64,000 nt of DNA from Paracoccus albicereus (GTDB lineage Bacteria > Pseudomonadota > Alphaproteobacteria > Rhodobacterales > Rhodobacteraceae), in the NCBI RefSeq assembly GCF_024359525.1, contig NZ_JAKZEU010000002.1:682001-746000 (forward strand), in the 5' to 3' direction. The notes below the pieces were generated by a model. The model was not told where the DNA came from. It saw nothing but the letters and a program-made list of their open reading frames with translations, and made no database searches. Both the position numbers and the translations under genes were made by a program. Shown one piece after another: positions 1-11,682 of this stretch. The stretch's first letter is position 1; each line of letters starts with the position of its first letter.

Positions 1-293
1 ACCACGACGACGCCCGTGGCGATGCCCAGAATGCCGCTGAACATCAGCCAGCCCCAGTGTTCGCCCTTGCGGATGTTACGTATCGCGGCGACGAGGCCGA
101 ACACGCCGTCGGCAAAGGCGAACGCGCCGAAGACCAGCGTGAGCGCCAGAAGCGATTCCGCAGGCATGACGAAGGCTAGCACTGCGATGATCAATGCGAG
201 CACGCCGCGTATCACGAATGCCCACCAATTCCGGGACAGGCTGCACAGCATGTCCTGCATCTTGTCGGTCGGGTTTTCAGAGGCTGTGGTCAT
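1..293 (-). CDS. hdeD: HdeD/DUF308 family membrane protein (3' end outside window)
   Basis: The minus-strand frame is open from an ATG at 293 to the window edge, about 97 residues, so the C-terminus is missing. After a short polar N-terminus ending in RNWW it shows hydrophobic helices (FVIRGVLALIIAVLAFV, then LALTLVFGAFAFADGVFGLV) and the segment GEHWGWLMFSGILGIATG, the usual pattern of HdeD/DUF308 proteins. HdeD in enterobacteria is an acid-stress membrane protein, and hdeD homologues sit in transmissible heat/stress-tolerance loci together with clpK and ftsH, as here. A GGAG ribosome site precedes the ATG, and only 26 bases separate it from the upstream HPF-sigma gene, so it is probably the last visible gene of that operon. 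Confidence 0.8.
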   Translation of the reverse strand, partial: MTTASENPTDKMQDMLCSLSRNWWAFVIRGVLALIIAVLAFVMPAESLLALTLVFGAFAFADGVFGLVAAIRNIRKGEHWGWLMFSGILGIATGVVV

Positions 294-319
294 TGGTCGA
301 TCTCCTATTCAGTTCCATG

Positions 320-1462
320 TCAGGTGTCGGAGCCGGCCTCCTCGCCGGTTAGGGCGGCGGCCAAGCGGCGGCGATCCTCGATCGGCTGAGGCAGACGCTG
401 CGTGTGAGCGATTTCCCGCTCGATGGGCGCGCGGCCTGATGGATCTCTGACCAACCCGGCTTCGGCAAGCCTCGCGCGTAGTGTCGCGCCCGCATTTTCT
501 GCGATCTCGGCGACCTCTGTCTCGGTCAGGCCGAAAAGGTCTGCCGTCTCCGCGATCGTGGCGTCTCCCAGGTACATCCGATACAGGATGCGGCGCTCGA
601 CCGGAGCAAGATCTGCGATAGCCCGGTGCAGTGCCATGGCGATCTTATGACGATCCACTTCGGTCTCGGGGTCTGTGCCGCCGTCGTCGGCGATGAGGTC
701 CTCCAGCATCAGCACTTCGTCGGGCTGGTAGAACTCGAACATCGCCTGATCCGCCTCGGTCGGATCCTCCGCCGGGGCCTCGGGTTCCGCCTCGATGGAG
801 GCGGCATCCTCAGGCACGGCGCGGCGGGCGGCGCGGGATTCTTCCTCGATGGTCTCAAAAGCCAGCCGTTTCAGCCAGTCGCCGACGGAAAACTCCGAAG
901 GCCGATCCTCGAAGCGGGCCAGCCCCTTGAGAATCGTCGCATCGACGATATCTCGAACGCTCAGGTAGCCGGCCGGCACAGACCCGCTACACTCGAGATA
1001 GGTCAACTCGCGCCTGACGGTATCGTAGACCGTATCGAGATGATCCTCGATCAGGTCAAAGAAGAGCTGGCGCCGGTCCGCTTCCGCCGCATCCCGCGCG
1101 GGCGGCAGCGGGGCGCCGATCCGGCGCCGGCGGGCGGGACGCTTGTATTCAGGCTCGTGCTTGAGGCGCGCCACATGCCGATCGACCTGGTGGCGCAGGT
1201 CGGCAAAGGCCTTGCGCAGGACAGGCTCGATCTCGAATCCCTCTTCCCGCGCCGCGATCACGCCCGACGGCAGTTGCAGGCGCAGGCTGACTTTGATGCG
1301 CTTCTTGCCCCTCGTCTGCGAGGCAACGACTTCGAGCCGGACCAGATCCTCGCGAAAGCGCGCAAGGTGCGGTTCAAGTTGCCGCACCTCCTCCTCGATG
1401 ACCTCAGGCGCGCGCTGTTGGCCGTGCCGGTCGAGATTGCGGAATGATCTAATGACGTTCAT
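320..1462 (-). CDS. HPF/RaiA-like domain fused to sigma-70-like region 2 and region 4
   Basis: 380-residue protein. Residues about 1-95 resemble the ribosome hibernation factor (HPF/RaiA, S30AE) fold, with an acidic/basic N-terminus and a segment ending VDRHVARLKHEPEYK. A linker rich in Arg and Pro follows. Residues about 120-200 look like sigma-70 region 2 (LFFDLIEDHLDTVYDTVRRE, then VRDIVDATILKGLARF), then an acidic linker. Residues about 270-330 look like sigma region 4 (LAPVERRILYRMYLGDATIA with a helix-turn-helix). I chose the ATG at 1462, which has an AAGG site six bases upstream; an earlier in-frame start at 1543 would overlap clpK. The position between clpK and hdeD suggests a stress role, possibly ribosome protection, transcription control or both. 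Which activity survives cannot be told from sequence. Confidence 0.7.
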   Translation of the reverse strand: MNVIRSFRNLDRHGQQRAPEVIEEEVRQLEPHLARFREDLVRLEVVASQTRGKKRIKVSLRLQLPSGVIAAREEGFEIEPVLRKAFADLRHQVDRHVARLKHEPEYKRPARRRRIGAPLPPARDAAEADRRQLFFDLIEDHLDTVYDTVRRELTYLECSGSVPAGYLSVRDIVDATILKGLARFEDRPSEFSVGDWLKRLAFETIEEESRAARRAVPEDAASIEAEPEAPAEDPTEADQAMFEFYQPDEVLMLEDLIADDGGTDPETEVDRHKIAMALHRAIADLAPVERRILYRMYLGDATIAETADLFGLTETEVAEIAENAGATLRARLAEAGLVRDPSGRAPIEREIAHTQRLPQPIEDRRRLAAALTGEEAGSDT

Positions 1463-1494
1463 GCCTTGGACCTTCCTATAACTCTCCGAAGAGA

Positions 1495-1526
1495 TGGCCC
1501 GGCGCGACCGATATCGCGCCGGGCCA
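1495..1526 (-). other. Strong intercistronic hairpin between clpK and HPF-sigma gene
   Basis: A perfect 12-bp inverted repeat (arms TGGCCCGGCGCG and CGCGCCGGGCCA, 8-base loop) lies between the clpK stop and the next start in the same operon. Read on the minus strand no U-run follows the stem, so it looks more like an mRNA-stabilising, processing or attenuating structure than a full terminator. On the plus strand it is followed by GTCTTTT, but no plus-strand gene ends here. Confidence 0.6.
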
Positions 1527-1539
1527 GTCTTTTGCGCTG

Positions 1540-4434
<2,895 letters not shown>

Positions 4435-4452
4435 TCGTCTTCTCCGTTTTCA

Positions 4453-4927
4453 TTATCCAGTCAGGGTTGTTCGCCGATCATCTGCGCCAGTGACAGTGTC
4501 ACGCAGCGACCGCTTCCGTTCTTTCACCTTGGACCCAATTGCCACAAGATCGGGCTCGTCCAGTGTCTCTCGTTGCAGGAGATCTTGCGCCGATTGCTCG
4601 AGAAGATCCAGATTGGTTTCAAGAAGGGTGAGGGTGCGCTTGAACACGCCATCCACGATGTCGCGCACCTTTAGGTCCATTCGTTCGGCCGTAGCGTCGC
4701 TATAGCGGCGGTTCAGCCACGACGACTGGTCGCCGGTGCCGAGAAAGCCGGGCCGATCGGTGTCGTATCTGACATGCCCGAGGTCTTCGCCCATCCCGTA
4801 CCGCGCGACCATGGCGCGGGCGATATCGGTGGCCTTGACCAGATCGTCGGCCGCCCCGGTCGAGACATGATTGTAGCTGATCTTCTCTGCTGCGCGCGCG
4901 CCAAGCAGGACTGCGATCTTGTTCTCC
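4453..4927 (-). pseudogene. ftsH: FtsH protease, C-terminal fragment truncated by IS6
   Basis: Only the last ~158 codons remain, reading in from the IS end without a start codon. The fragment carries hallmarks of the FtsH M41 peptidase domain: VLLGARAAEKISYNHVSTGA, then DDLVKATDIARAMVARYGMG. The membrane segments, AAA+ domain and HExxH zinc site are missing and would lie 5' of the insertion. FtsH is a membrane-bound ATP-dependent metalloprotease for quality control. Its position directly upstream of clpK matches the gene content of transmissible heat-resistance loci. The IS removed the operon's original promoter, so expression of clpK and downstream genes must now come from elsewhere, perhaps from the IS end. 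Confidence 0.87.
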
Positions 4928-5747
4928 GGGTCTGTCAGCTAAACCGCTCTTGCCCCACCGGACTGACGCCCCCTACCCTGCCCGGCATGCCCCATCGCTC
5001 GCCCTTCCGCTACTTCAAGACTTCCCCCGAAATTATCCGCTTGGCGGTCATGCTCTATGTCCGCTTCCCGCTCAGCCTCCGGAACGTCGAGGATCTGCTG
5101 CACGAGCGCGGCATCGACATCTGTCACGAAACAGTTAGGCAATGGTGGATGCGCTTCGGTCCCGTCTTTGCAGCCGACATCCGGCGGAAGCGCGCGTCCC
5201 GCCTCCGCGCCGGACGGCAATGGCGTTGGCACCTGGACGAGGTCTTCGTCAAGATCCGCGGCAAGCAGCACTATTTATGGCGTGCCGTCGACCACGAGGG
5301 CGAGGTGCTCGAGGCCTTCGTCAGTAAGACACGCGACCGCCAGGCAGCGTTGAAGTTCCTAAAAAAGTTGATGAAACGCTACGGTCGGCCGGAGAGCATT
5401 GTCACAGATCGGCTCCGTTCGTACGGCGCGGCTTTGCGCCAGCTAGGCGCGCCGGAGTTGCAGCGAACAGCGAGACATCTGAACAACCGAGCCGAGAACT
5501 CACATCTCCCGTTCCGAAGGCGGGAGCGAGCGATGCTTCGGTTCCGGCGCATGCGAAGTCTGCAGAAGTTTGTCGCCGTCCACGCGTCCGTCTCGAACCA
5601 CTTCAACCACGACCGCAGCCTCTCGAAACGCCAGCACTTCAAGATGAACCGTACCGCCGCTCTCGATGAATGGCGTCAGCTGGCTGCAGCCTGAGGCTGC
5701 GCTGCGCTGCATTCACTGAGACGAGTTCGCATTAAACTGACAGCACA
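4928..5747 (+). mobile_element. IS6-family insertion sequence, copy 1
   Basis: About 820 bp. The left end (TCTGTCAGCTAAA) lies in ftsH. The right end reads TTAAACTGACAGCACA and is shared by all four copies in the window. The ends are imperfect inverted repeats around CTGTCAG. One transposase gene fills the element. The 8 bases flanking the two ends do not match, and the flanking genes are different truncated genes (ftsH left, DUF5681 right). The junction therefore arose by IS-mediated rearrangement or recombination, not by a simple insertion. Confidence 0.88.
4987..5694 (+). CDS. IS6-family DDE transposase, copy 1
   Basis: 235 residues, typical of IS6/IS26-family transposases. It starts MPHRSPFRYFKTSPEIIRLA and has the helix-turn-helix region ERGIDICHETVRQWWMRFG. 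The DDE catalytic core is visible: D in WHLDEVFVKIRG, D in SIVTDRLRSYG and E in NNRAENSHLPFRRRER. I chose the ATG at 4987 because the two other copies start at the equivalent codon; the frame is open further upstream but that would include the IS end and ftsH. It differs from copies 2 and 3 at scattered residues, so the three copies are related but not a single recent burst. Confidence 0.92.
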   Translation: MPHRSPFRYFKTSPEIIRLAVMLYVRFPLSLRNVEDLLHERGIDICHETVRQWWMRFGPVFAADIRRKRASRLRAGRQWRWHLDEVFVKIRGKQHYLWRAVDHEGEVLEAFVSKTRDRQAALKFLKKLMKRYGRPESIVTDRLRSYGAALRQLGAPELQRTARHLNNRAENSHLPFRRRERAMLRFRRMRSLQKFVAVHASVSNHFNHDRSLSKRQHFKMNRTAALDEWRQLAAA

Positions 5748-6499
5748 CCCTGGGCGCCCTGCCCCCGCGCGAGACCGGCTACGAGGTCGGCTACGCCAAG
5801 CCACCGGAAGCCAACCGCTTTCAGAAAGGCCAGTCCGGAAATCCGCGAGGTCGCCCGAAGGGCTCGAAAAACAGGCGCCCTGCCTTGCACGAAGAGCGGC
5901 TGAAGGGGATCATCCTCGACGAAGCCTATCGCGGAATCGAAATTCGCGAGGGAGATCGCAGCCTGACCGTTCCGATGGCCAAGGCGGTGATGCGGGCCAT
6001 CGCCCACAACGCGGTCAAGGGAAAGCACTTCTCGCAGCGGCTCTTCGCCCAGCTGGTCGGCGAGGTCGAGACTGCAAACTTCATGCTCAACAAAGAATGG
6101 TTCGCGAGCGCGGTGAATTACAAGGACGAGTGGGAGCATGAGCTGGCGCGCCGCACGCGCCACGGCATCACCGATCTGCCCGATCCGATCCCCCACCCCG
6201 ACCATGTGCTGCTCGACATGACGACCGGTACCGCACGCATTGCGGGTCCAGCCACGCGGGAGGAGAAGGCGCGGTATGAACGCTGGGCCGAGACTTGGGT
6301 CGAGTACCAGACCGATATCCCGATGATGGAGGACTGGCTGAAGCACCGACGCGGCGACGCGCGGAACGAACTGAGCAAGACCATCGCCATCCTGCGCAAG
6401 ACCGAGGCGATCCTCGACAAGGTGCTGCCGCCGGACATGAAGAATGCGGCACTGGCAAGAGCGCGACGGGAGGATGAGGAGGAGCGCGGCGATGGATAG
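5748..6499 (+). pseudogene. DUF5681-containing protein, 5'-truncated by IS6
   Basis: The frame enters directly from the IS right end at the codons for TLGALPPRETGYEVGYAKPP and runs to a stop at 6499. The intact paralogue at 40245-41027 begins MSKDRRKTLGALPP, so only about seven codons and the start were lost. The two proteins are nearly the same over about 250 residues. The N-terminal motif FQKGQSGNPRGRPKGSKN is the DUF5681 signature, found in phage- and mobile-element-associated proteins of unknown function. A downstream Met could still give a shortened protein. The two truncation states show that this flank came from a second copy of the element at 34.8-42.7 kb. Confidence 0.85.
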
Positions 6500-6768
6500 T
6501 TTGGGCGGAAAGCCGACATTCGCTGCGAGTGCAAAAAGCAAGTGGTTATTATAGCAAGTGCGGACACTGGCACGGAGGCATTAGTCAGTCGCCAGGTTCG
6601 CACCTCTAGGAGAACTCGCTCCGGGGCCAAGCAGACAATCTGGCGCCTTGAGCGGATGGATAACAGGTCTTGTTTGGCCCGTCCTTGCCACTTCACCTGC
6701 ATTGCGACATAGAGTTTGCCTGTTTAAAGTAAAAAGTAGACAGGTCCTCGAATAAAGATAGGTAAGAA

Positions 6769-9700
6769 ATGCACGCGAAGATCGTTCACCTAAGTGATCT
6801 CCATTTCAAAAACGACGCTGAAAATAGGAAGCGTATTGAGTATCTGAAAACGGACCTGCAGAGGCTTGAAGCTGAAGGAGGGGTCTTCACGGCTTTCACT
6901 GGCGACCTAGTGCAGGCCGGTGATCGGAAAGACGACTACGATGTTCTTTTCGACATACTTATCGCGCCGCTTTCAGAAATGGGTCATGAAGTCTTGGTCA
7001 CTCCCGGAAACCACGACGTTCAACGCTCAGTTGTGAACCATGAATTCATTGAAAGACATTTGAACGATCGGACTAGCTCTTACCTTTTTCAAAAGTCCAG
7101 CGAGATGGTCCAACCTAATTTTCATAAGGTAGGGGACCCTCTTGAGCACTACAGAACGATTGAAGAAGTTCTCGGGCCATATGACCATCATACCTACTAC
7201 GGCTATTCTCGGACGCGTGGGGGCTTATCGTTTGTCGGAATGAATTCGACTTGGCTATCGCGCGAGAGACCTGTTGGGGAAACCGACAGGGGAAAACTAA
7301 GGCTAGAACCCTATGTTCTGGATAAGCTGTCGGAAAAGCTGCCTTCTGAAACTACGAAGATTGCTCTCTTGCACCATCCCCTCGATTGGCTTGAGGAAAC
7401 AACGCGAGACGCAGTATCAAAACTACTTATGAACCGATTTGATCTAGTTCTTTATGGCCACGTCCATGCGACGGACTTGACAAATCTGGCACAGATTGGT
7501 GCCGGATGCATCTTTATGCAATCTCCACCTCTACGTTCAGGATGGTCGAAGGGCAGCAATGGGTACACCGTTATCCAAGCAAATTTGGAGCACAAGAAGT
7601 TCGAAGTAGAGTACCGAGCCTATTCTGAGACCCGCCGCAAATTTATCCCCGGAGAGGATTTCGCCCCTAAGGGAATACTAAGGCCAAGAGAAGAAGATGA
7701 AATCTTCTATAGTGTTAAGCCTTCGGGCGAGACACTTATACTGAAATTTAGCGAGTCGGAAGCCTTTGACTATACTGCGTGGTACAGGGCAAATATTCGT
7801 GCAAAGTCCAAGATTACCTCTAATTTCGTAAGCCCCAAGGCACGGAAGGTGTCGGTGGATCAGGACGATACTTGGCTGGAGCCAGCTCTGCCCGTGACAC
7901 AGTTGGCCAAGTCATCTTTTCGAGATCAGTACTACATTGGGCCGCTAGATTCAGGCTTAACCACCGCGGCTTTCTTAACCTTCAAAGAGATTGCTGATGA
8001 CTTCAATAGTATCAGGAAAATACCCGCATTCTTCGATGCTAAAGAGCAAAAGATAAACAAGGCTTCGATCCTCAGAGAGATAGGTCGCACATGCCTTGTG
8101 AGCTACAGCCATGCTGAAGTCGAGGCATTGGTGAACTTGGGTGGCGTCTGCGTTGTAGTGGATGGCCTTTCTTTAGCAAATGTCGAGCAGTTCAACCTAT
8201 TTCGCGAAGTTGCTGGTAAGTTTTTTTCCAAGGTTCGCTTCATATATTTCCTCGCTACGGAGCAGCGTGGGGCACCGACAGTTGGTAGCGCCATTCCAAA
8301 TCTAAATTCGGAGTCAGATGAAATCTACGAATTTTCACAGATGGATGTAACAGACATTCGCGAGATGGTGTCTCTTCGCTCCTCGGAACACAGCGGCTAT
8401 CCTGTTGATTCTGTCGTCTCACAAGTGGTCGAATCCTTTAGGCAGATGGACGAGCCAGTATACGCGAGCAGCGTAGCAGTTGTAGTTGAAACGCTTAATC
8501 AAGATCCAGAGTTTAAGCCGATTAACAAGGCGCGCCTTCTCGAACGATACGTCGAGTGTCTATTGGGTAGGTTTGACCTTGAGGATGTGCGCGAAGGAAC
8601 TTTTGCTTCAAGTGACAAGATTGATCTTCTGAGTTTCGCTGCTCGGCGAATGCTTGAAGAAGATGTCCAAGGCATAGCTGAGAAAGCTTGGGGCGAACTA
8701 TGCGACGACTACCAAAAGGCTTATCTAATCGATCTTCCCAATCAACTTCTTGATGAGTTCATTGAAAAGGGAATTTTGACCATTTTTAGGGGCCAGGTGA
8801 CATTCAGGGGAGACTACCTTTTCTCATTTTTTGTGGCTCGCCAAATGAAAGCTGATCCGAAGTTCTCAGAAGAACTGACCACAGGAGAATCGCTTTTCAA
8901 GTATCACAAGGAAGTGGCTTTCTATGGCGACCTAGAGGGCACGGAGACACGAGGCGTTCTTGGCTCGATCCATACTGCGCTTGATAGCTTACAAGCTATC
9001 CTAAGTGAAAACTACTCAGACGCGGGCGTTGATCTTGGCGCGGAGTGGCAAACAACCTGCATTGAACAGGATGGCATCTCGAGCCAAACAGAGGCATTTG
9101 AGGACGCCGCTGACACCTTGGGTCGGGCGGGTGCAACTCATGAACAGGCGGATAGGTTCGATAATTCCCAACTATCGGAGATAGTTCGGCGTCGTGGCGT
9201 TACAAAAAGAATTGCTGTGATGGAAGCAGAGGCAAAACTGCTAGTCGCACTCAGGCTCTATGCTGCCCTTCTAAAGAACGCTCTTCAAGTTCCTGCAGCT
9301 GACAAGCTCAAGCATCTATCGAAACTATTTGAGTCTGCGGAGACTTGGGTGGGCTTCCTTTGTGCCTATAGAGACGAAATTATTTCCAATCCAGTTATTA
9401 TGATAGCAGGCATTAGGATTATTAATACCACTGCATTGATCGATTCGGATCGATCTGCGCGTGATTTCAAGTACAATGCACCAAATAGTATGTCGCGAGT
9501 TCTTGCTGAAGCGCTAAAAAATCCTCAACTTGCAACCGCACTTCGTAAAGTGTTGCCTGAGTTGCAACCAATGAGTGCTCTCTTCGCTCGTGATGCGCTT
9601 CTCGGCCTTCCTAGCGGTGAGAATCGGGAAGCGTATCTCAGCAGTCTAAGAAATGAGAAGGACATCAACCTTGCAACTGCGTCTCTACGGACGCTACGAG

Positions 9701-9879
9701 GGAGATATCTAGCTTCAGGACGGAACAAGGCCCAGAGAGAGCATATCGAAGCGGTAGTTGAGCAGTTGTCTCGGATTGGCAGTGCTGTCGGCAGCATCAA
9801 TTTCGACAAGCTGAAAAAGGCGCGGCTGCTTCGAGACATGAAAGAGAAAGCAAGTAGCCTGCACAAGGAGGTTCGTTGA
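6769..9879 (+). CDS. Calcineurin-like phosphoesterase fused to a STAND/NACHT-like region (candidate defence protein)
   Basis: 1036 residues. Residues 1-300 contain a complete metallophosphoesterase set: D10 and H12 (LSDLHF), G45-D46 (TGDL), GNHD at 80-83, the HHP pair at 202-203 and GHVH at 230-233. After a linker, residues about 385-500 resemble a STAND NTPase but with a damaged P-loop (GPLDSGLTT at 391-399, no GKT/GKS). A Walker-B-like strand with D465 (VCVVVDGL) follows, then a sensor-like RFIYFLATEQRG. Residues about 620-720 end in VTFRGDYLFSFFVARQM, like the winged-helix end of NACHT proteins. The C-terminal ~300 residues are helical and unassigned. The gene is clearly AT-richer than its neighbours and stands alone, which suggests recent transfer. 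STAND proteins with nuclease or phosphoesterase effectors act in antiphage immunity; this role is inferred. Confidence 0.72.
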   Translation: MHAKIVHLSDLHFKNDAENRKRIEYLKTDLQRLEAEGGVFTAFTGDLVQAGDRKDDYDVLFDILIAPLSEMGHEVLVTPGNHDVQRSVVNHEFIERHLNDRTSSYLFQKSSEMVQPNFHKVGDPLEHYRTIEEVLGPYDHHTYYGYSRTRGGLSFVGMNSTWLSRERPVGETDRGKLRLEPYVLDKLSEKLPSETTKIALLHHPLDWLEETTRDAVSKLLMNRFDLVLYGHVHATDLTNLAQIGAGCIFMQSPPLRSGWSKGSNGYTVIQANLEHKKFEVEYRAYSETRRKFIPGEDFAPKGILRPREEDEIFYSVKPSGETLILKFSESEAFDYTAWYRANIRAKSKITSNFVSPKARKVSVDQDDTWLEPALPVTQLAKSSFRDQYYIGPLDSGLTTAAFLTFKEIADDFNSIRKIPAFFDAKEQKINKASILREIGRTCLVSYSHAEVEALVNLGGVCVVVDGLSLANVEQFNLFREVAGKFFSKVRFIYFLATEQRGAPTVGSAIPNLNSESDEIYEFSQMDVTDIREMVSLRSSEHSGYPVDSVVSQVVESFRQMDEPVYASSVAVVVETLNQDPEFKPINKARLLERYVECLLGRFDLEDVREGTFASSDKIDLLSFAARRMLEEDVQGIAEKAWGELCDDYQKAYLIDLPNQLLDEFIEKGILTIFRGQVTFRGDYLFSFFVARQMKADPKFSEELTTGESLFKYHKEVAFYGDLEGTETRGVLGSIHTALDSLQAILSENYSDAGVDLGAEWQTTCIEQDGISSQTEAFEDAADTLGRAGATHEQADRFDNSQLSEIVRRRGVTKRIAVMEAEAKLLVALRLYAALLKNALQVPAADKLKHLSKLFESAETWVGFLCAYRDEIISNPVIMIAGIRIINTTALIDSDRSARDFKYNAPNSMSRVLAEALKNPQLATALRKVLPELQPMSALFARDALLGLPSGENREAYLSSLRNEKDINLATASLRTLRGRYLASGRNKAQREHIEAVVEQLSRIGSAVGSINFDKLKKARLLRDMKEKASSLHKEVR

Positions 9880-10413
9880 AGGTGTAGCCTAGTCGAGTAA
9901 AGAGTACGCACACTCAGACACGATTGAAACCGACCGCCCTCAGCAAATGACAGGTCTTGCGACGCTGCAACGCAGCGTTCGACGTTGAGTGAGGGTCCGC
10001 TATGGGCCGTGTGCGCACTAACGCAACTTTAGGCAGGAGGCGGACTTTCGCCGCAGCAGCGAAGTAGCGCGCGCCAGGGGCGGAAAGCAGTCGCGGTAGC
10101 CGGCAGAAGGCTGTTACGGTACGCGAAGAGGCTCCGCATAAGACTGAGGCGTCGCGCGCCGAGACCGAGAAGCGTCCGCGGAGTAGCGAGATCCCGCTGT
10201 CAACGCCGCGTCGCACTCGTGCTCATCTCGACTAGGAGCGTCGTCGGCGACAGTCAAAGTGCAGCTCTTGGATCGCGCAAGAATTGACTGTTACGTCCAA
10301 GTCGAACAGCGTAGAAACATCGGGGCCTCGCGTGGCCTTCGTACAAAAATAACATAAGCGAACTTCCTGACAACTTAGATTGGTCGCAACACCCGACATA
10401 ACGGAGACTAGAC
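9880..10413. other. Non-coding interval before the polysaccharide locus
   Basis: No convincing gene is seen in these 534 bases. The minus-strand frame at 9914-10216 has low-complexity Arg/Ala composition and no recognisable motif. The stretch contains several short inverted segments (for example GCTGCAACGCAGCG near 9965) and a 15-mer also found at 26901. The last part should hold the promoter for the dehydrogenase gene; a CGGAG ribosome site lies just before its ATG. Confidence 0.5.
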
Positions 10414-11679
10414 ATGATACTGCACGAGACCCGAATCGCCGTTATTGGATTAGGTTATGTTGGACTTCCCCTAGCTGCAGAATTTGGAAAGAAATATCCC
10501 ACGCTCGGCTTCGACGTGAACGAAACGCGAATTGAGGAATTGCGCGAGGGAATCGACCGCACGGGTGAGGTGGCCTCTCTGGAAGACAGCCAACAGTTGA
10601 CGTTTACGACTGACCCCGAACATTTGCGAGATTGCAATGTCTATATCGTTGCTGTGCCAACGCCGGTAGACTCGGATATGCGCCCCGATCTGACACCTCT
10701 TTTTAGCGCTTCGCAGACGGTCGGCAACGTGATCACCAAGGGTGACGTAGTCATCTATGAATCTACTGTCTATCCCGGTGCGACCGAAGAAGATTGTATT
10801 CCCTTAGTCGAACAAGCTTCGGGGCTGATTTACAACCGCGACTTTTTTGCAGGCTACAGCCCGGAACGGATCAATCCTGGCGACCATGAACGACCGCTGA
10901 CGAGGATAGTTAAGGTCACATCAGGTTCGACGCCAGAAACCGCTCGCTTTGTGGATGAGCTGTATTCGTCCATCATCCAGGCAGGAACATACAAGGCCAC
11001 CTCGATCAAAGTCGCCGAGGCGTCGAAAGTGGTCGAAAACACTCAGCGCGACGTGAATATCGCTCTGATAAATGAATTATCTATGGTCTTGTCGCGTCTA
11101 GGGATCGACACTAATGAGGTCATCAACGCGGCTTCAACCAAGTGGAACTTCATGCGGTTGCAACCCGGCTTGGTAGGCGGGCACTGTATCGGTGTCGACC
11201 CTTATTATCTGCTACACCGCGCGGCTCGCGCCGGATTCGTTCCGGACATCATTCGCACCGCGCGGCAGATAAATAGTGGCATGTCACGTGAGGCGGTCCT
11301 GCGCCTGGTCCGGGCGATGACCGAAAATTCCATACCGATCCGCGATGCGCGCGTGTTAGTCATGGGCGCAACATTTAAGGAAAATTGCCCGGATATCCGA
11401 AACACAAAGGTTGTCGAACTCGTGAAGGCAATGGAGGGATGGGGCATGTCTGTGGTTACGACCGACCCCATCGCCGACCCCATCGAATTGCAGCACGAAT
11501 ACGGCCTCGTGCTGAGCGAACCAGAACTCGGCACCTACGACGTCGTTGTTCTTGCCGTCCCGCACGCGGAATTCTTGTGTGAGGACGAGGGCGGGTTACG
11601 TGGTTGGCTAAGACCAGGCGGCCTTTTGTTCGACATCAAATCCGCGCTTCCGCGCGATCAAAGCGATCTGCGCCTGTAG
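10414..11679 (+). CDS. tviB: UDP-N-acetylglucosamine 6-dehydrogenase (TviB/WbpA type)
   Basis: 421 residues, full length for the nucleotide-sugar dehydrogenase family. The Rossmann motif for NAD is IAVIGLGYVGLPLA at the N-terminus. The middle helix region VAEASKVVENTQRDVNIAL and the catalytic cysteine in GLVGGHCIGVDPYYL are present. The C-terminal UDP-binding domain contains VMGATFKENCPDIRNTKV. Overall the sequence is closest in pattern to TviB/WbpA enzymes, which oxidise UDP-GlcNAc (or UDP-GalNAc) to the uronic acid. It would supply an acidic sugar for the capsule or exopolysaccharide assembled by the following genes. The next gene starts three bases after its stop, so the two are cotranscribed. 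The exact sugar substrate is not settled. Confidence 0.85.
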   Translation: MILHETRIAVIGLGYVGLPLAAEFGKKYPTLGFDVNETRIEELREGIDRTGEVASLEDSQQLTFTTDPEHLRDCNVYIVAVPTPVDSDMRPDLTPLFSASQTVGNVITKGDVVIYESTVYPGATEEDCIPLVEQASGLIYNRDFFAGYSPERINPGDHERPLTRIVKVTSGSTPETARFVDELYSSIIQAGTYKATSIKVAEASKVVENTQRDVNIALINELSMVLSRLGIDTNEVINAASTKWNFMRLQPGLVGGHCIGVDPYYLLHRAARAGFVPDIIRTARQINSGMSREAVLRLVRAMTENSIPIRDARVLVMGATFKENCPDIRNTKVVELVKAMEGWGMSVVTTDPIADPIELQHEYGLVLSEPELGTYDVVVLAVPHAEFLCEDEGGLRGWLRPGGLLFDIKSALPRDQSDLRL

Positions 11680-11682
11680 ACT

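Noticed and set aside
9914..10216. 100-codon minus-strand frame
   Set aside because: Arg/Ala-rich, no family motif, no ribosome site, in a region of short inverted segments.
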